A stretch of 64,000 nucleotides of DNA, taken from assembly GCF_018279705.1 (NCBI RefSeq), contig NZ_CP036498.1:5473001-5537000 (forward strand), in the 5' to 3' direction. The translations under genes were made by a program, and so were the position numbers. Source of the DNA: Tardiphaga alba. Lineage in GTDB: Bacteria; Pseudomonadota; Alphaproteobacteria; Rhizobiales; Xanthobacteraceae. The notes beneath the pieces were generated by a model. It had not been told where the DNA came from. It searched no databases and saw only the letters and a program-made list of their open reading frames with translations. Numbering within the stretch: position 1 is the stretch's first letter; every line of letters starts with the position of its first letter. Below are positions 8,829 through 19,152 of this stretch, piece by piece.

Positions 8829-11287
8829 AACGCGCGCTGTGGGTCCTTGCAGTGTTGCTCAGCCACTGGCGCCGGCATCCGCTGCAATTCGCTACGTTGA
8901 TGATCGGCCTGATCGCCGCCACCGCATTGTGGAGCGGCGTGCAGGCGCTGAACCAGCAGGCCCGTACGAGCTATGACCGCGCCGCGGCTGCCTTCGGCGG
9001 CGCGCGTACAACGATGCTGGTGTCGCCGAACGGCGGCGCATTCCCGCAGCAGCTTTTCGTCGACCTTCGCCGCGCGGGCTGGCCGGTGTCACCGGTGCTG
9101 GAAGCGCGCGTCCAGATCGAGGGCCGCAGCGTGCGCTTGCTCGGCATCGAACCGGTGACCATGCCGCCCGAAGCCAGCGCTGCCGCCGAGATCGGCACAT
9201 CGGGCGCACAGGCCTTTATCGCGCCGCCAGGACAAGCCTTGATTTCGCGCGAGACCCTGACCGAACTCGGCCTGCGCGACGGTGCAACACCGACGCTCGG
9301 CAATGGCCGCATGCTGCCGCCGTTGAAATTGCAACCGGCTCTCGCGCCCGGCATCATCGTGGTCGATATCGGCATCGCGCAGACCTTGTTGGCGATGCCC
9401 GATCAACTCACGCGCCTCCTGATCGGCAAGGCGAAGGGCGCGCCTCGCGCGCTGGAGAGCGTCACCGGCGAGCAGCTCAATCTGGTGCAGCCCGAGAGCG
9501 AGACCGATCTCGAACGTCTTACCGACAGTTTTCACCTCAATCTGACGGCATTTGGCTTGCTGTCATTTTTCGTTGGCCTGTTCATCGTCAATTCCGCGAT
9601 TGGCCTCGGCTTCGAGCAACGCCTCCCGATGCTGCGCACGCTGCGCGCCTGTGGCATCTCGGCGCGGCAACTCAACACGGTCCTTATCGTCGAACTCGTC
9701 GCGATCGCATTGTTCGCGGGTGTCATCGGCCTCATCTGCGGCTATGTCATTGCAGCGTCGCTGTTGCCCGACGTGGCCGCCAGCCTGCGCGGGCTCTATG
9801 GCGCGCAGATCCCCGGCCAGCTCACACTCAAGCCGGAATGGTGGATCGCAGGCCTCGCGATTTCCGTGGTCGGCGCCTTGCTCGCCGCCACATCGAGCCT
9901 GCTCAAAGCCGTCCGCCTCCCCCTGCTCGCATCCGCGCAACCTTATGCGTGGCAGCAGGCGCAGCAGCGATGGCTGACCTTGCAGGGCCTCGCATCGCTC
10001 GGCGTGCTGATCATTGCAGCTCTGGTCTCATGGTTCGGCGACTCCCTGGTCGCGGGATTTGTCGTACTGGCTGCACTGCTGTTCGGAGCTGCGCTCGCAT
10101 TGCCGGTCATCCTCGGCGTCATCCTCGCTGCCGGTGAACGCAGCGCCGACCGCCCACTGTTGACCTGGTTCTGGGCCGACAGCCGCCTGCAACTCTCCGG
10201 CCTCTCGCTCGCGCTGATGGCGTTGCTGCTAGCGCTCGCAGTCAATGTCGGCGTCGGCACCATGGTTGAGAGCTTCAGTCGCACCTTCACGCAATGGCTC
10301 GACGGACGCTTATCGTCGGAGATCTACATCAATGCGGCCAGCAACGATCAGGCGCGCGAGCTCAAGGACTGGCTCAAGCAACGTTCCGACGTGCAGGCCA
10401 TCCTGCCCGGCAGCCGCGCGGACATTCAGCTCGATGGAGCGCCTGTGGAGATCAACGGCCTGCCGGATCATGCGACGTTTCGTGACCACTGGCCGCTGCT
10501 CGATGCGACCAGCGATGCATGGGATCGGGTTCGTGTCGGCGATGGCGCGCTAATCAGCGAGCAACTCGCGCGGCGTATGAAGCTCGGCATCGGTGCGAGC
10601 ATCACCGTGCCGACGCCGACAGGCCCCTGGCCTCTTCAGGTCGTCGCGGTCTATGCCGATTACGGCAATCCGAAAGGCCAGCTCGCCGTCAATGTCGATG
10701 CGCTGCTCCGGCACTTTCCCGATAGCCCGCAGACCCGTATGGGCCTTCGCACAGCGCCAGAAAGTATCGCTCCGCTGATCGACGCCATTCGCGCACGTTT
10801 CGGCCTCGATGGCCGCAATCTCGCCGATCAGGCCAGCGTGAAGAAGGAATCGCTCGGCATTTTCAACCGCACCTTCGCCGTCACCTCCGCGCTGAACGCG
10901 TTCACCCTCGGCGTCGCCGGGGTCGCCTTGTTGACCAGCCTGCTGACCCTGAGCAATTCACGCCTGCCTCAACTGGCCCCGCTCTGGGCGATCGGCCTGA
11001 CGCGGCGGCGGCTCGCGGGCATCGAGCTCTTGAAGACCATGTGCGTGGCACTGATCACTTCGTTGCTGGCATTGCCGCTCGGTCTGCTCGTTGCATGGTG
11101 CCTGATCGCCATCGTCAATGTGAAGGCTTTCGGCTGGCGCCTGCCGTTCCATGTTTTCCCGCTGCAGCTTGTCGAGTTGCTCGGCGTCGCCCTGCTGGCC
11201 GCGCTGTTGGCTTCGCTGTTGCCGATCCTGCGGCTGCTACGGATGCAGCCGGCCGAACTCGTGAAAGTGTTCGCCAATGAACGCTAG
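8825..11287 (+). CDS. FtsX-family ABC permease (large, duplicated)
   Basis: An 820-residue permease with an N-terminal membrane anchor, a long extracytoplasmic domain and two FtsX modules of three to four helices each (about residues 240-410 and 690-820). This is the fused two-module layout of AttF/AttG-like or YbbP-like permeases. The GTG start at 8825 overlaps the ATPase stop. A longer frame would read back into the ATPase. The 3' end overlaps the next gene by 11 bases, so this is a three-gene transcript. Such permeases move lipids or act mechanically rather than import solutes; the substrate here is unknown. Confidence 0.88.
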   Translation: MKRALWVLAVLLSHWRRHPLQFATLMIGLIAATALWSGVQALNQQARTSYDRAAAAFGGARTTMLVSPNGGAFPQQLFVDLRRAGWPVSPVLEARVQIEGRSVRLLGIEPVTMPPEASAAAEIGTSGAQAFIAPPGQALISRETLTELGLRDGATPTLGNGRMLPPLKLQPALAPGIIVVDIGIAQTLLAMPDQLTRLLIGKAKGAPRALESVTGEQLNLVQPESETDLERLTDSFHLNLTAFGLLSFFVGLFIVNSAIGLGFEQRLPMLRTLRACGISARQLNTVLIVELVAIALFAGVIGLICGYVIAASLLPDVAASLRGLYGAQIPGQLTLKPEWWIAGLAISVVGALLAATSSLLKAVRLPLLASAQPYAWQQAQQRWLTLQGLASLGVLIIAALVSWFGDSLVAGFVVLAALLFGAALALPVILGVILAAGERSADRPLLTWFWADSRLQLSGLSLALMALLLALAVNVGVGTMVESFSRTFTQWLDGRLSSEIYINAASNDQARELKDWLKQRSDVQAILPGSRADIQLDGAPVEINGLPDHATFRDHWPLLDATSDAWDRVRVGDGALISEQLARRMKLGIGASITVPTPTGPWPLQVVAVYADYGNPKGQLAVNVDALLRHFPDSPQTRMGLRTAPESIAPLIDAIRARFGLDGRNLADQASVKKESLGIFNRTFAVTSALNAFTLGVAGVALLTSLLTLSNSRLPQLAPLWAIGLTRRRLAGIELLKTMCVALITSLLALPLGLLVAWCLIAIVNVKAFGWRLPFHVFPLQLVELLGVALLAALLASLLPILRLLRMQPAELVKVFANER

Positions 11288-12359
11288 GCTGACACGGCGC
11301 CATTTTGTCGGCGGCCTGGCGCTGATGGGCGTCGCCACGCCACGCGCATGGGCACAGGGCTTTGCCGGGCTCGGCCGCGATGCCGATGGCTTCGCATCGG
11401 TGATCCCCGGCCGCGCGCTCACTTTTCCGGCGGATCACGGACCGCATCCCGAATTCCGCATCGAGTGGTGGTACCTGACCGCCAATCTCATCGACGCATC
11501 CGGCAATGCCTATGGCGCGCAATGGACGTTATTCCGGCAGGCGATGGCGCCGAGCACGCAGGACCACGGCTGGGCAACGCCGCAGGTCTGGATGGGGCAT
11601 GCCGGCATCACTTCGGCCACGGCGCATCATGCGGCAGAGACGTTTGCTCGCGGCGGCATCGGGCAGGCCGGCGTGACCGCGACGCCATTCCGCGCCTGGA
11701 TCGATGCGTGGGATACGCGCGGGCTCGATGGCTTCTCCGACATGAATGTAGCACCGCTCGAGGTCTCGGCATCGGCGGAGAATTTCAACTATCGGCTTCG
11801 CCTTGATGCCAAGCAGCCATTGGTGCTGCAGGGCGACGCCGGCTACAGCCGCAAATCCGAGCGCGGCCAGGCGTCGTATTATTACAGCCAGCCCTACTTC
11901 ACTGCGGCCGGCACGCTTGCGATCGACGGAAAGGACATCGCCGTCACCGGCCGCGCCTGGATGGATCGTGAATATTCCAGCCAGCCGCTGGCGTCAGACC
12001 AGACCGGCTGGGACTGGTTCTCGCTGCATCTGCCCAATGATGAGAAGCTGATGCTGTTCCGGCTGCGCCAGAAGGATGGCAGCCACTATTTTGCTGGCAA
12101 CTGGATCACGGCGGATGGGAAATCGGCGCCACTGCCGACCGATGCGATCGCGATGGCGCCGATGGCCATAACGGATGTCGCGGGCCGAAAAGTCCCGACC
12201 GCATGGCGCATCGCAATTCAATCGCGCGCATTGCAGATCGAGACAACGCCATTGAATGCGCAGAGCTGGATGGCGACGACGTTTAGTTATTGGGAGGGGC
12301 CGGTGCGCTTCACAGGCTCGCATAGCGGCGTCGGCTATCTGGAGATGACGGGATACTGA
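11277..12359 (+). CDS. AttH / carotenoid 1,2-hydratase-like lipocalin-fold protein, Tat-exported
   Basis: A 360-residue protein with a twin-arginine signal (TRRHFVGGLALMGVATPRAWA) followed by the paired lipocalin-like domains of the AttH/CrtC family. Conserved pieces are the start PHPEFRIEWWYLTANL, WMDREYSSQPL and GWDWFSLHLPNDEKLMLF. Genes of this type often lie beside FtsX permeases, as in the Agrobacterium att genes, so it probably works with the transporter on a hydrophobic compound in the periplasm. No carotenoid genes are nearby, which argues against a pigment role. Confidence 0.85.
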   Translation: MNARLTRRHFVGGLALMGVATPRAWAQGFAGLGRDADGFASVIPGRALTFPADHGPHPEFRIEWWYLTANLIDASGNAYGAQWTLFRQAMAPSTQDHGWATPQVWMGHAGITSATAHHAAETFARGGIGQAGVTATPFRAWIDAWDTRGLDGFSDMNVAPLEVSASAENFNYRLRLDAKQPLVLQGDAGYSRKSERGQASYYYSQPYFTAAGTLAIDGKDIAVTGRAWMDREYSSQPLASDQTGWDWFSLHLPNDEKLMLFRLRQKDGSHYFAGNWITADGKSAPLPTDAIAMAPMAITDVAGRKVPTAWRIAIQSRALQIETTPLNAQSWMATTFSYWEGPVRFTGSHSGVGYLEMTGY

Positions 12360-12417
12360 ACGAGAATGGCCGGGGCGAGCCCGGCCATCACATCGATTTG
12401 TAGATATTTGCCGAAGA

Positions 12418-13623
12418 TTACTTCGTCAGCGGGCAGCCGCTGTCCTTGGCGAGCGGGAAGGCCGACGCGGCGGGCACCACGGCCAGCTGCTTGTAGTAGT
12501 CCCACGGCTTCTTGGAATCCGCCGGCTTCTTGACCTCGAACAGATAGAGGTCCTTCACCAGGCGGCCGTTAGCCTGCACCTTGCCGCCCTGGGCAAAGGC
12601 ATCGTCCACCGGAAGCTCCTTCAGCTTCTTGACGACAGCATCGGAGTCCTTGGTGCCGGCGGCCTTCACGGCCTTCAGATAGGACAGCGTCGCCGAATAG
12701 GTGCCGGCCTGGATCATGTTCGGCATGCGCTGGGTACGCTTGAAAAAGCGCTCGGCGAATTCGCGCGATTTGTCATCGCGATCCCAATAGAACGACTCCG
12801 TCAATACGAGGCCCTGCGCCGCATTGAGGCCGAGACCGTGGACTTCCGCCAGCGTCAGCAGCAGGCCAGCCAGTTTCTGGCCACCGGCAACGATGCCGAA
12901 TTCAGCCGCCTGCTTCACCGCATTGGTGGTGTCGAGGCCGGCATTGGCTAGACCGATGACCTTGGCCTTGGATGCTTGCGCCTGCAGCAGGAAGGACGAG
13001 AAGTCTGATGAATTCAGCGGATGGCGCACGGCACCGAGCACCTTGCCGCCCTTCGACTTGACGATGTCACCAGTGTCCTTTTCCAGCGAATAGCCGAAGG
13101 CATAGTCTGCGGTCAGGAAGAACCAAGTATCGCCGCCGGTCTCGGTCAGGGCGCCGCCGGTGCCGACGCCGAGGGCGCGGGTATCGAACGACCAGTGGAA
13201 GCCATAGGGCGTGCAGGCATCGCCGGTGATGCGCGAGGTCGCCGCACCGACGACGATATCGATCTTCTTGGCCTGTGCCGACAGCTCCTGCACCGCCAGC
13301 GCTACCGAGGAGGTGGTGAGCTCGGTGATCATGTCGACGTTCTCGACGTCGTACCAGCGGCGCGCAATGGCCGCGGCGAGATCAGGCTTGTTCTGGTGGT
13401 CGGCGGTGACCAGCTCGACCTTGCCGCCGAGCACCTCGCCACCGAAATCCTCGACCGCCATCCTGGCGGCTTCCAGCGACCACTTGCCGCCGTAATCGGC
13501 GTAAACGCCGGACTGGTCGTTGAGGATGCCGATCTTGACACCCTGCGCCGCGGCGGGCGTCAGCGTCGATGTCGCGAGAAAAAGACCGCACAGCGCAGCC
13601 GTCGACAACAGTCCGAACTTCAT
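12418..13623 (-). CDS. ABC transporter substrate-binding protein, branched-chain amino acid type
   Basis: A 401-residue type I periplasmic binding protein of the LivJ/urea family. It has a signal peptide (residues 1-26, ending AAAQ), then GVKIGILNDQSGVYADYGG, the usual opening of the fold. The region AAIARRWYDVENVDMI and the later DGYSYS-like ADYAFGYSLEKD are family features. No permease or ATPase gene is next to it, so it is an orphan that must use another importer. The ligand may be a carboxylate or aromatic acid, as for many such proteins in this group; that is not shown by the sequence. Confidence 0.9.
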   Translation of the reverse strand: MKFGLLSTAALCGLFLATSTLTPAAAQGVKIGILNDQSGVYADYGGKWSLEAARMAVEDFGGEVLGGKVELVTADHQNKPDLAAAIARRWYDVENVDMITELTTSSVALAVQELSAQAKKIDIVVGAATSRITGDACTPYGFHWSFDTRALGVGTGGALTETGGDTWFFLTADYAFGYSLEKDTGDIVKSKGGKVLGAVRHPLNSSDFSSFLLQAQASKAKVIGLANAGLDTTNAVKQAAEFGIVAGGQKLAGLLLTLAEVHGLGLNAAQGLVLTESFYWDRDDKSREFAERFFKRTQRMPNMIQAGTYSATLSYLKAVKAAGTKDSDAVVKKLKELPVDDAFAQGGKVQANGRLVKDLYLFEVKKPADSKKPWDYYKQLAVVPAASAFPLAKDSGCPLTK

Positions 13624-13770
13624 AAATGCCTCCCAGGTTTGTAATTTGGGCGCACGCTATTTTAGAAGCTCGGACCGGGCCATATAATCTTTCGGCTAAG
13701 GCTCGGATATCGGATCAGATTTGCGCGATCTGCAACGGTCCTATGACGGCGCTTGCTGCGGCGCACGCGG

Positions 13771-13992
13771 TCACTGCTGCTTCAGCAGTGCGGCTTCGAC
13801 ACAGGCCAGTTCTCGCTCGATCTCGGCGACCATCGACACGGGATCGGTATCCGAGATCAGGTGCATCTTTTCATAGCTACCGTCCCGAATGCTGGCCAGG
13901 AGGGCCAACCGATCGGCCCGATAGCCCTTCAACCGCTCGAAATCACCGCGTTCGGCATATTTGGCGATCAGTTTTTCGAAGACGCTGCTCAT
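13771..13992 (-). CDS. Small hypothetical helical protein
   Basis: A 73-residue acidic-helical protein (MSSVFEKLIAKYAERGDFER...ERELACVEAALLKQQ). I do not recognise a family. The predicted helices and lack of signal or membrane segment suggest a cytosolic protein. The ATG at 13992 gives a cleaner start than the upstream in-frame ATG at 14019. It precedes a palindromic repeat region. Confidence 0.5.
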   Translation of the reverse strand: MSSVFEKLIAKYAERGDFERLKGYRADRLALLASIRDGSYEKMHLISDTDPVSMVAEIERELACVEAALLKQQ

Positions 13993-14061
13993 TACGCAAT
14001 TCCCGTGACGACAAGGCATGCGGCCTGGCGAATGATCCGCTGTCGTATTCTCAAGGCCGCT

Positions 14062-14098
14062 CTAGAGTTAGATTCATCTCCGATGAATCTAACTCTAG
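14062..14098. repeat. Perfect 17-bp inverted repeat (hairpin)
   Basis: CTAGAGTTAGATTCATC is followed by a 3-base loop and its exact reverse complement. The stem is A+T-rich, unlike the surrounding DNA. It lies between a small gene and the outer-membrane protein gene and could fold in RNA from either strand. It has no T-run, so it is not a classical terminator. Confidence 0.75.
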
Positions 14099-14112
14099 TC
14101 TTCTTATTTGTC

Positions 14113-14163
14113 AGAGCATGATCTTACCCGAAAACCGGTATCCACTTTTCGGGATCATGCTCT
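14113..14163. repeat. Rhizobiales-type intergenic palindromic repeat
   Basis: Outer arms AGAGCATGATC / GATCATGCTCT enclose a second pair CCCGAAAA / TTTTCGGG around an ACCGG-containing core. This is the widespread short palindromic element of Bradyrhizobium-group intergenic regions. Its right arm runs into the stop codon of the outer-membrane protein gene. Confidence 0.75.
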
Positions 14164-15858
14164 AGAGGCTGTTAAACGAATATCCCGCCTGCAGGAAGCC
14201 ACCAAACCGCTCGGTGCGCGCCGGCAGGGTCTGACACGGGCATGGATTGCCGAACGCGTTGGTCGTGGCGTCATCCGTGGCCCACATCGCCCAGTACCGT
14301 GCGCCGGCGCCGATGTTGAATGACGGCGTCACGTAATAGGAAAGGATCGCCTCCAGTTGCACGCCCCGACCCTCGCCGCGTTCCGGCGAGAGGGTGGTCG
14401 GCACGCCGGTGCGCAGGACGTGATCATCGACGCCCGAGAACCGGACATAGGGCAGGTAGGCGGCGTCAGCGGTGAATTTCAAACGGTCAGTCAGCATGAA
14501 GACGCCGTTGAGGCCGACTCGCACTGAGTTCCACGTATCGTCTTCCGTGATGACCAGCGTCGATCCGGGGATCGGCGGCGCGCAGGGCGCGTTGATGGAT
14601 GCACTGGCGACCTGTGCGCAGCCATAGGCGGCCTTGTTCTCACGGTAGTGATTGTAGCCGACAAAGGCGCCGATATCGTATCCGGCACCGCGGAGAAACG
14701 CGTAGCCGATATCGGCCGTGGCATAGGCGATGCTGCCGCGTACGGGATCCGAAATCGTGTTCGAATACGGGACCGTATTGTTCTCGATCACCCAGTCTTC
14801 ATCCACCATCTTGCCGCTCAGCAGCTTGCCGCCACCGATGAAGCCCTTGAGGAAGAAATCGGCAAGACCGTCGACGCGGCCATAGACTTCGCCCGAGACG
14901 GCCGGACTTTCATAAGTTAGCCGGGAGATCAGCTTGGTCTGCTGCGCAAGATTCGTGGTTGCGCCGAGGTCTTTCTGGAAAGTGCCGGACGAGTACCAGA
15001 CACGACCGCCGATTTCGACGTCACCCAGCATGCTCGGATCTTCGTCGCGCTGGGTGCCGCGCAGATGGAAGGGCTCGGAATCGTCAAAGCGCGCGGAGAC
15101 ATCGGTGCCGAACTTCATGTTCAGCCCGACTTTGACGGCATGCATATTCTGCGTCACCGTGGTGTTGCCGGGCGCTGTCGCAACATATTGCGGAAATGGT
15201 AACTGCTGCAGCACTGCGCTTTCGGGCGTCGCCATGCCGAAACTGCCGAAGTCGGCGTAGTCATATTCCATTTTCACCGACCAGGCTGGCGCCACCGCCC
15301 GCTCGATACCAGCTCCGACCGTCCATCCCCATTTCTGGTTGCTGGTTTCGGTGATGAAATCCGTTCGATTGGTGTTGATGTCGACCTTCTGCTTCAGCCA
15401 GGCGACGCCGCCTTTCGCGTAAAGCAGCGTGCGTCCGGCCTCACCGGTCGCAAATCCCACGCGACCGGTGACCGTGCTCATCGCGTCGTACTGGACGCGA
15501 CAATTGGCAGACACGAAATCGCCCGATGACGCGAAGCACGTATTGGTGCCATTGGCGCCGGCAGCGCTGATATCGCCTTCAACGCCCAGCACCAGATTGC
15601 GGCCCAGCTGAAGATTGTAACCGAGCTGAATGCCACCCAGCGCCGTCGGCGCTTTGACATCTCCGCTGTAGACCGCCGGACCATTGCTGTCCGTGAAGCT
15701 GGATTTGCCCGATCCGCCGCCCAGATGGGCGCCGACATAGCCCCCGTCCAGTTCCAAACCGCGACGGGATATGACGGCGGCAAGTCCGGCATATCTGCAG
15801 CCAGCACCGGACCGGCACCCATCAGGATCGACGCAACGATAACCGGAAGTCTTGTCAT
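14162..15858 (-). CDS. Outer-membrane beta-barrel protein, frame broken once
   Basis: A signal peptide (MTRLPVIVASILMGAGPVLAA) and the start PDLPPSYPVAVWNWTG are in one frame; the rest (GGYVGAHLGGGSGKSSF onward) is in another. Adding one G/C to the CCCCC run at 15741-15745 joins them into about 565 residues. The first 220 residues resemble the Omp25/Omp31-type eight-stranded barrel of Rhizobiales (GYVGAHLG, GWTVGAGIERAVAPAWSVKMEYDY). The second half is another set of beta strands (IGGRVWYSSG...), possibly a second barrel. The end GYSFNSL places the usual terminal phenylalanine four residues early. The start at 15858 or 15879 is uncertain. Confidence 0.8.
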
Positions 15859-16002
15859 GGAATCACGCACCAACTGCATCAGGGTGCGGATACCTTCGAC
15901 GACATTCCTTAAGTTTGCGTTTTACCGTTCGCTAACCGTGTTTTTTAGCGAGGCATCAACCATGTCTGGCCGCGCCTCGCTCTCGTGCCGGAAAAGCGCG
16001 GC

Positions 16003-17874
16003 TCACAGGCCGCGCAGCACCAGGCGATTGAGACGGGTCGCGAAAGCGGCCGGATCTTCCGGCAGTTCGCCGTCGAGAATCTGCGCCTGCTCCAGCAACA
16101 GGAAGGCGATATCTGACGCCTCTCCGCCCTCGGCCTTGTCGGCTGTGGCGATCTTCACCACCAGCGGATGCCGTAGATTGACCTCGAGCACCGGCTTGGT
16201 GGCGCTGCCGCGATTTTGCATCGCCAGCATCCGCTCGAGCTCGCGATCGGGTCCGTGACCGCCGGCAACGAGGCACGACGCCGATGTCGTGAGGCGCGTG
16301 GAGACCTTGACGTCCGAGACGCGCTCGCCGAGCGCTTCCTTGATGACGGCAATGGTCAAGCCCTCGTCGGCCGCGTCCGGCTTCGCCTCATCCTTGATGT
16401 CCTCATCGACACGCGGGATCAGGTCGAGATTGATCTCACCCTGGCTGAGCGACTTCAACGGCTTGCCCTCGTAATCGAGCGGAGCCGAGGTCCAGAACGC
16501 ATCGACGGCGTCCGACAGCAGCAACACTTCGATGCCGCGCGACTTGGCCGCTTCCAGTTTCGGATTGGATTTCAGGCGATCGAGGCTGTCACCGGCGAGA
16601 TAATAGATCTCGGTCTGGTTCGGCTTCAGATCGGCGACATACTGCTTCAGCGTCCGCTTCTCGCCCGTCGTGGTCGTGAACTGCGACAGCGCCAGCAGCT
16701 TTTCGCGGCGCTCGAAGTCTTCATAGATGCCTTCCTTGATCACCGGACCGAAGGCGTCCCAGATCTTGGCGAAGGTTTCAGCATCCTTGTCGGCAAGGTT
16801 TTCCAGCTCGCCGATGACGCGGGTCGCAACCGCCTTGCGGATCTGCGCAAGCTGCGGATTGTTCTGCAGCATTTCGCGCGACAAGTTCAGCGGCAGATCC
16901 TCGGCATCGATGACACCGCGGATGAAGCGCAGATAAAACGGGAGAAGGTCGGCGTCATCTGTGATGAAGACGCGGCGAACATAGAGCTTCACATGCCCCT
17001 TGCGGTTCGGCTCGAACAGATCGAACGGCTTGCTCGACGGCGCGAACAGCAGGACCGCATAGGAGTAGCGGCCTTCGGCGCGGTAATGCAGCGTCAGCGC
17101 CGGTTCGTCATAGGCATGCGCGATCGACTTGTAGGCCTTACTGTAGTCCTCCGCCGTCAGCTCGGACTTGGAACGCTGCCACAGCGCACTGGCCGAATTG
17201 ATCTGGCGCCGCTCCCCGTCACCGTCCTTGAGCAGGATCGGGAACTGGATATTGTCGGAATAGGCGCTGACGATGCGCTCGATCTCGTAAGTCTCGAGAT
17301 ATTTCTTCGCATCGTCCTTCAGATGCAACGCGATCGATGTCCCCACGGGGGCGCTCATGCCATCCGCGAGCTGGCCGATCTCGAAACCGGCGCCGCCAGT
17401 GGAGGTCCAGGTAAACGCATCATGGGTGCCAGCGCGGCGCGAGGTGACCACGATCTTTTCGGCCACCATGAAAGCTGCGTAGAAACCGACGCCGAACTGT
17501 CCGATCAGGCCGACGCCGTCCTTGGCTTCGGTGAGGCGCGACAGGAACGACTTCGTGCCGGACTTCGCGATGGTGCCGAGATTGTCGATGAGCTCCTGCC
17601 GGTCCATGCCGATGCCGGTATCGACGATGGTGAGCGTATTGGCATCCTTGTCCGGGATGATCGTGATGTTGGGCGACTGGCCTTCCGGGATCAGCGACGG
17701 ATTCGCGATCGCCTCGTAGCGCAGCTTGTCGCAAGCATCCGACGCATTGGAGACGAGCTCACGCAGAAAGATGTCGGTCTCGGAATAAACCGAGTGCACC
17801 ATCAGATTGAGCAGTTCGGCGACTTCGGCCTGGAACGGCTGGGAAACGGATGCAGCGGTGTCAGTGGTCGTCAT
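16003..17874 (-). CDS. htpG: Molecular chaperone HtpG (Hsp90)
   Basis: A 623-residue Hsp90. The N-terminal GHKL ATPase domain shows [21 protein letters not shown], the DTGIGM motif and [14 protein letters not shown]. The middle domain has the [18 protein letters not shown] stretch, and the C-terminal dimer domain ends at the stop. The length is normal. It refolds and protects proteins under stress in the cytosol. It stands alone on the minus strand with about 110 bases of upstream spacer; I see no clear heat-shock promoter. Confidence 0.96.
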   Translation of the reverse strand: MTTTDTAASVSQPFQAEVAELLNLMVHSVYSETDIFLRELVSNASDACDKLRYEAIANPSLIPEGQSPNITIIPDKDANTLTIVDTGIGMDRQELIDNLGTIAKSGTKSFLSRLTEAKDGVGLIGQFGVGFYAAFMVAEKIVVTSRRAGTHDAFTWTSTGGAGFEIGQLADGMSAPVGTSIALHLKDDAKKYLETYEIERIVSAYSDNIQFPILLKDGDGERRQINSASALWQRSKSELTAEDYSKAYKSIAHAYDEPALTLHYRAEGRYSYAVLLFAPSSKPFDLFEPNRKGHVKLYVRRVFITDDADLLPFYLRFIRGVIDAEDLPLNLSREMLQNNPQLAQIRKAVATRVIGELENLADKDAETFAKIWDAFGPVIKEGIYEDFERREKLLALSQFTTTTGEKRTLKQYVADLKPNQTEIYYLAGDSLDRLKSNPKLEAAKSRGIEVLLLSDAVDAFWTSAPLDYEGKPLKSLSQGEINLDLIPRVDEDIKDEAKPDAADEGLTIAVIKEALGERVSDVKVSTRLTTSASCLVAGGHGPDRELERMLAMQNRGSATKPVLEVNLRHPLVVKIATADKAEGGEASDIAFLLLEQAQILDGELPEDPAAFATRLNRLVLRGL

Positions 17875-17985
17875 GAATGAGCCCGATAACGAAATGAGGG
17901 GAGACCACGCATATAGGCATGCGTGTTTTCGGAGTCCATGGCCCGCGCCGATGGATCTGTGGCAGCGATGCGGCGTGAAACTGTT

Positions 17986-18285
17986 TTATTTCGCAGCAGC
18001 AGCAACCTGCGACGCCAGCAGCGCCGCCGTCGCCTGCACGTCAACCAGCGGATAGACGTCGAACTGCGCTGGGATCAGATCGGCCCATTCATTGAGGATG
18101 CGGTGAAGCTGGTCGTTACTCTCGACCTTGAACACCGCCACCGCCCCGCGGCCGACGCGGGGATAGATATGCTGGCATATACCTGACGCCTGATACGCTG
18201 CCATCCACGGCCAGAACGTCTGGCGCGTCGCAGCCATATCTGACGGACGCTCGGCGCGCGGTTCGGAGATCACCAGAAACAGCAT
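17986..18285 (-). CDS. Muconolactone isomerase-like small protein
   Basis: A 99-residue protein whose second half (AVAVFKVESNDQLHRILNEW ... FDVYPLVD) resembles muconolactone delta-isomerase (VESNDELHAIL ... EVTPL) of the dimeric alpha-beta barrel fold. It also opens with MLFLVISEPR like that family. No catechol pathway genes are near, so the fold is supported but the reaction is not. Confidence 0.6.
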   Translation of the reverse strand: MLFLVISEPRAERPSDMAATRQTFWPWMAAYQASGICQHIYPRVGRGAVAVFKVESNDQLHRILNEWADLIPAQFDVYPLVDVQATAALLASQVAAAAK

Positions 18286-18314
18286 TGCGATCTCCTGTCG
18301 CGAAGTGCGGGCTA

Positions 18315-18512
18315 TCAGGCCTGCAGCGCCTCGGCATAGGCGTTCTCAAGCATCGCGAGGCATTCGCGCGCACGCGCACGGCCGACCTCATTAGCAATTT
18401 CGGAAATCTCGCGGAGATCGCGGATCGCCAGATCGACTGCACTGAACAGATCGATTTCGCACTCAACGGCCGGTTCGGCCGTACGCTTCGGGAAAGGAAT
18501 GACTACACTCAC
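18315..18512 (-). CDS. Small hypothetical protein
   Basis: A 65-residue protein from a GTG start (VSVVIPFPKRTAEPAVECEI), mostly acidic helix (DLREISEIANEVGRARARECLAMLENAYAEAL). An ATG at 18560 would add 16 unlikely residues. No family is recognised. It lies 29 bases upstream of the isomerase-like gene on the same strand and may be co-transcribed. Confidence 0.5.
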   Translation of the reverse strand: MSVVIPFPKRTAEPAVECEIDLFSAVDLAIRDLREISEIANEVGRARARECLAMLENAYAEALQA

Positions 18513-18630
18513 TGGACAACCGCTCTGTACGAATTGGGACGCACGAATCACAGGCGTCATTTGGCCAGCGAATGGTTAAGCCAATTGATAACGTGCGGCG
18601 GATGGTGCGCTAAAAGATGACGCCAGCGCG

Positions 18631-18954
18631 TCAATCCTCCCATCGCACCTGCGGAATCAGGCTGACTGCGATCTCATGGGAGGCATTTGCGGTCGGCTGG
18701 ATACCGGGAGCTTCGGTACTGACAGGCGGCGGCAATTGCGGAGCCATCATGCTTTGCTGACCACGGCGATAGGCGTCCAATTCGACCTGTCGTGCGTAGT
18801 AGCGGAACAGTTCGGTCGCGTATTTGCGCTGGTCATCCGTCGAGACCGAGGCGATCAGGAAGATCAATTCCTCGGATAGTTCAGACGGTGTTGCGCCCAG
18901 GGGATCGTCAAGCACAGTCATAGGCAGCCCGCACTGTTGAGCCATTGAAAGCAC
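18631..18954 (-). CDS. Small hypothetical protein
   Basis: A 107-residue protein with a helical N-terminal part (ATPSELSEELIFLIASVSTDDQRKYATELFRYYARQVEL) and a proline-rich tail. The GTG at 18954 is closest to AGGA; ATGs at 18945 and 18921 are alternatives. No signal or membrane segment and no known domain are visible. Confidence 0.5.
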   Translation of the reverse strand: MLSMAQQCGLPMTVLDDPLGATPSELSEELIFLIASVSTDDQRKYATELFRYYARQVELDAYRRGQQSMMAPQLPPPVSTEAPGIQPTANASHEIAVSLIPQVRWED

Positions 18955-19152
18955 TCATCCTGCCGGCATTTGGTTGATATCTCGTTCTGCCCTGGGGCCG
19001 GATGTCGTGGCGCCATGGCGCGACCGGCTCCCACATGGCATGCATTTCACATATTTCACGGTCTTTCCGCCCGTTTCGCGGAAAATTAAGCAGGCATTAA
19101 GCATAAATCAGCGAGAAGCCGGTACTGGGCTGCTGTCAACGGGGACGGAACG

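Noticed and set aside
16216..17880. Plus-strand frame of 554 codons opposite htpG
   Set aside because: HtpG on the other strand is certain and the plus frame has no domain or ribosome site.
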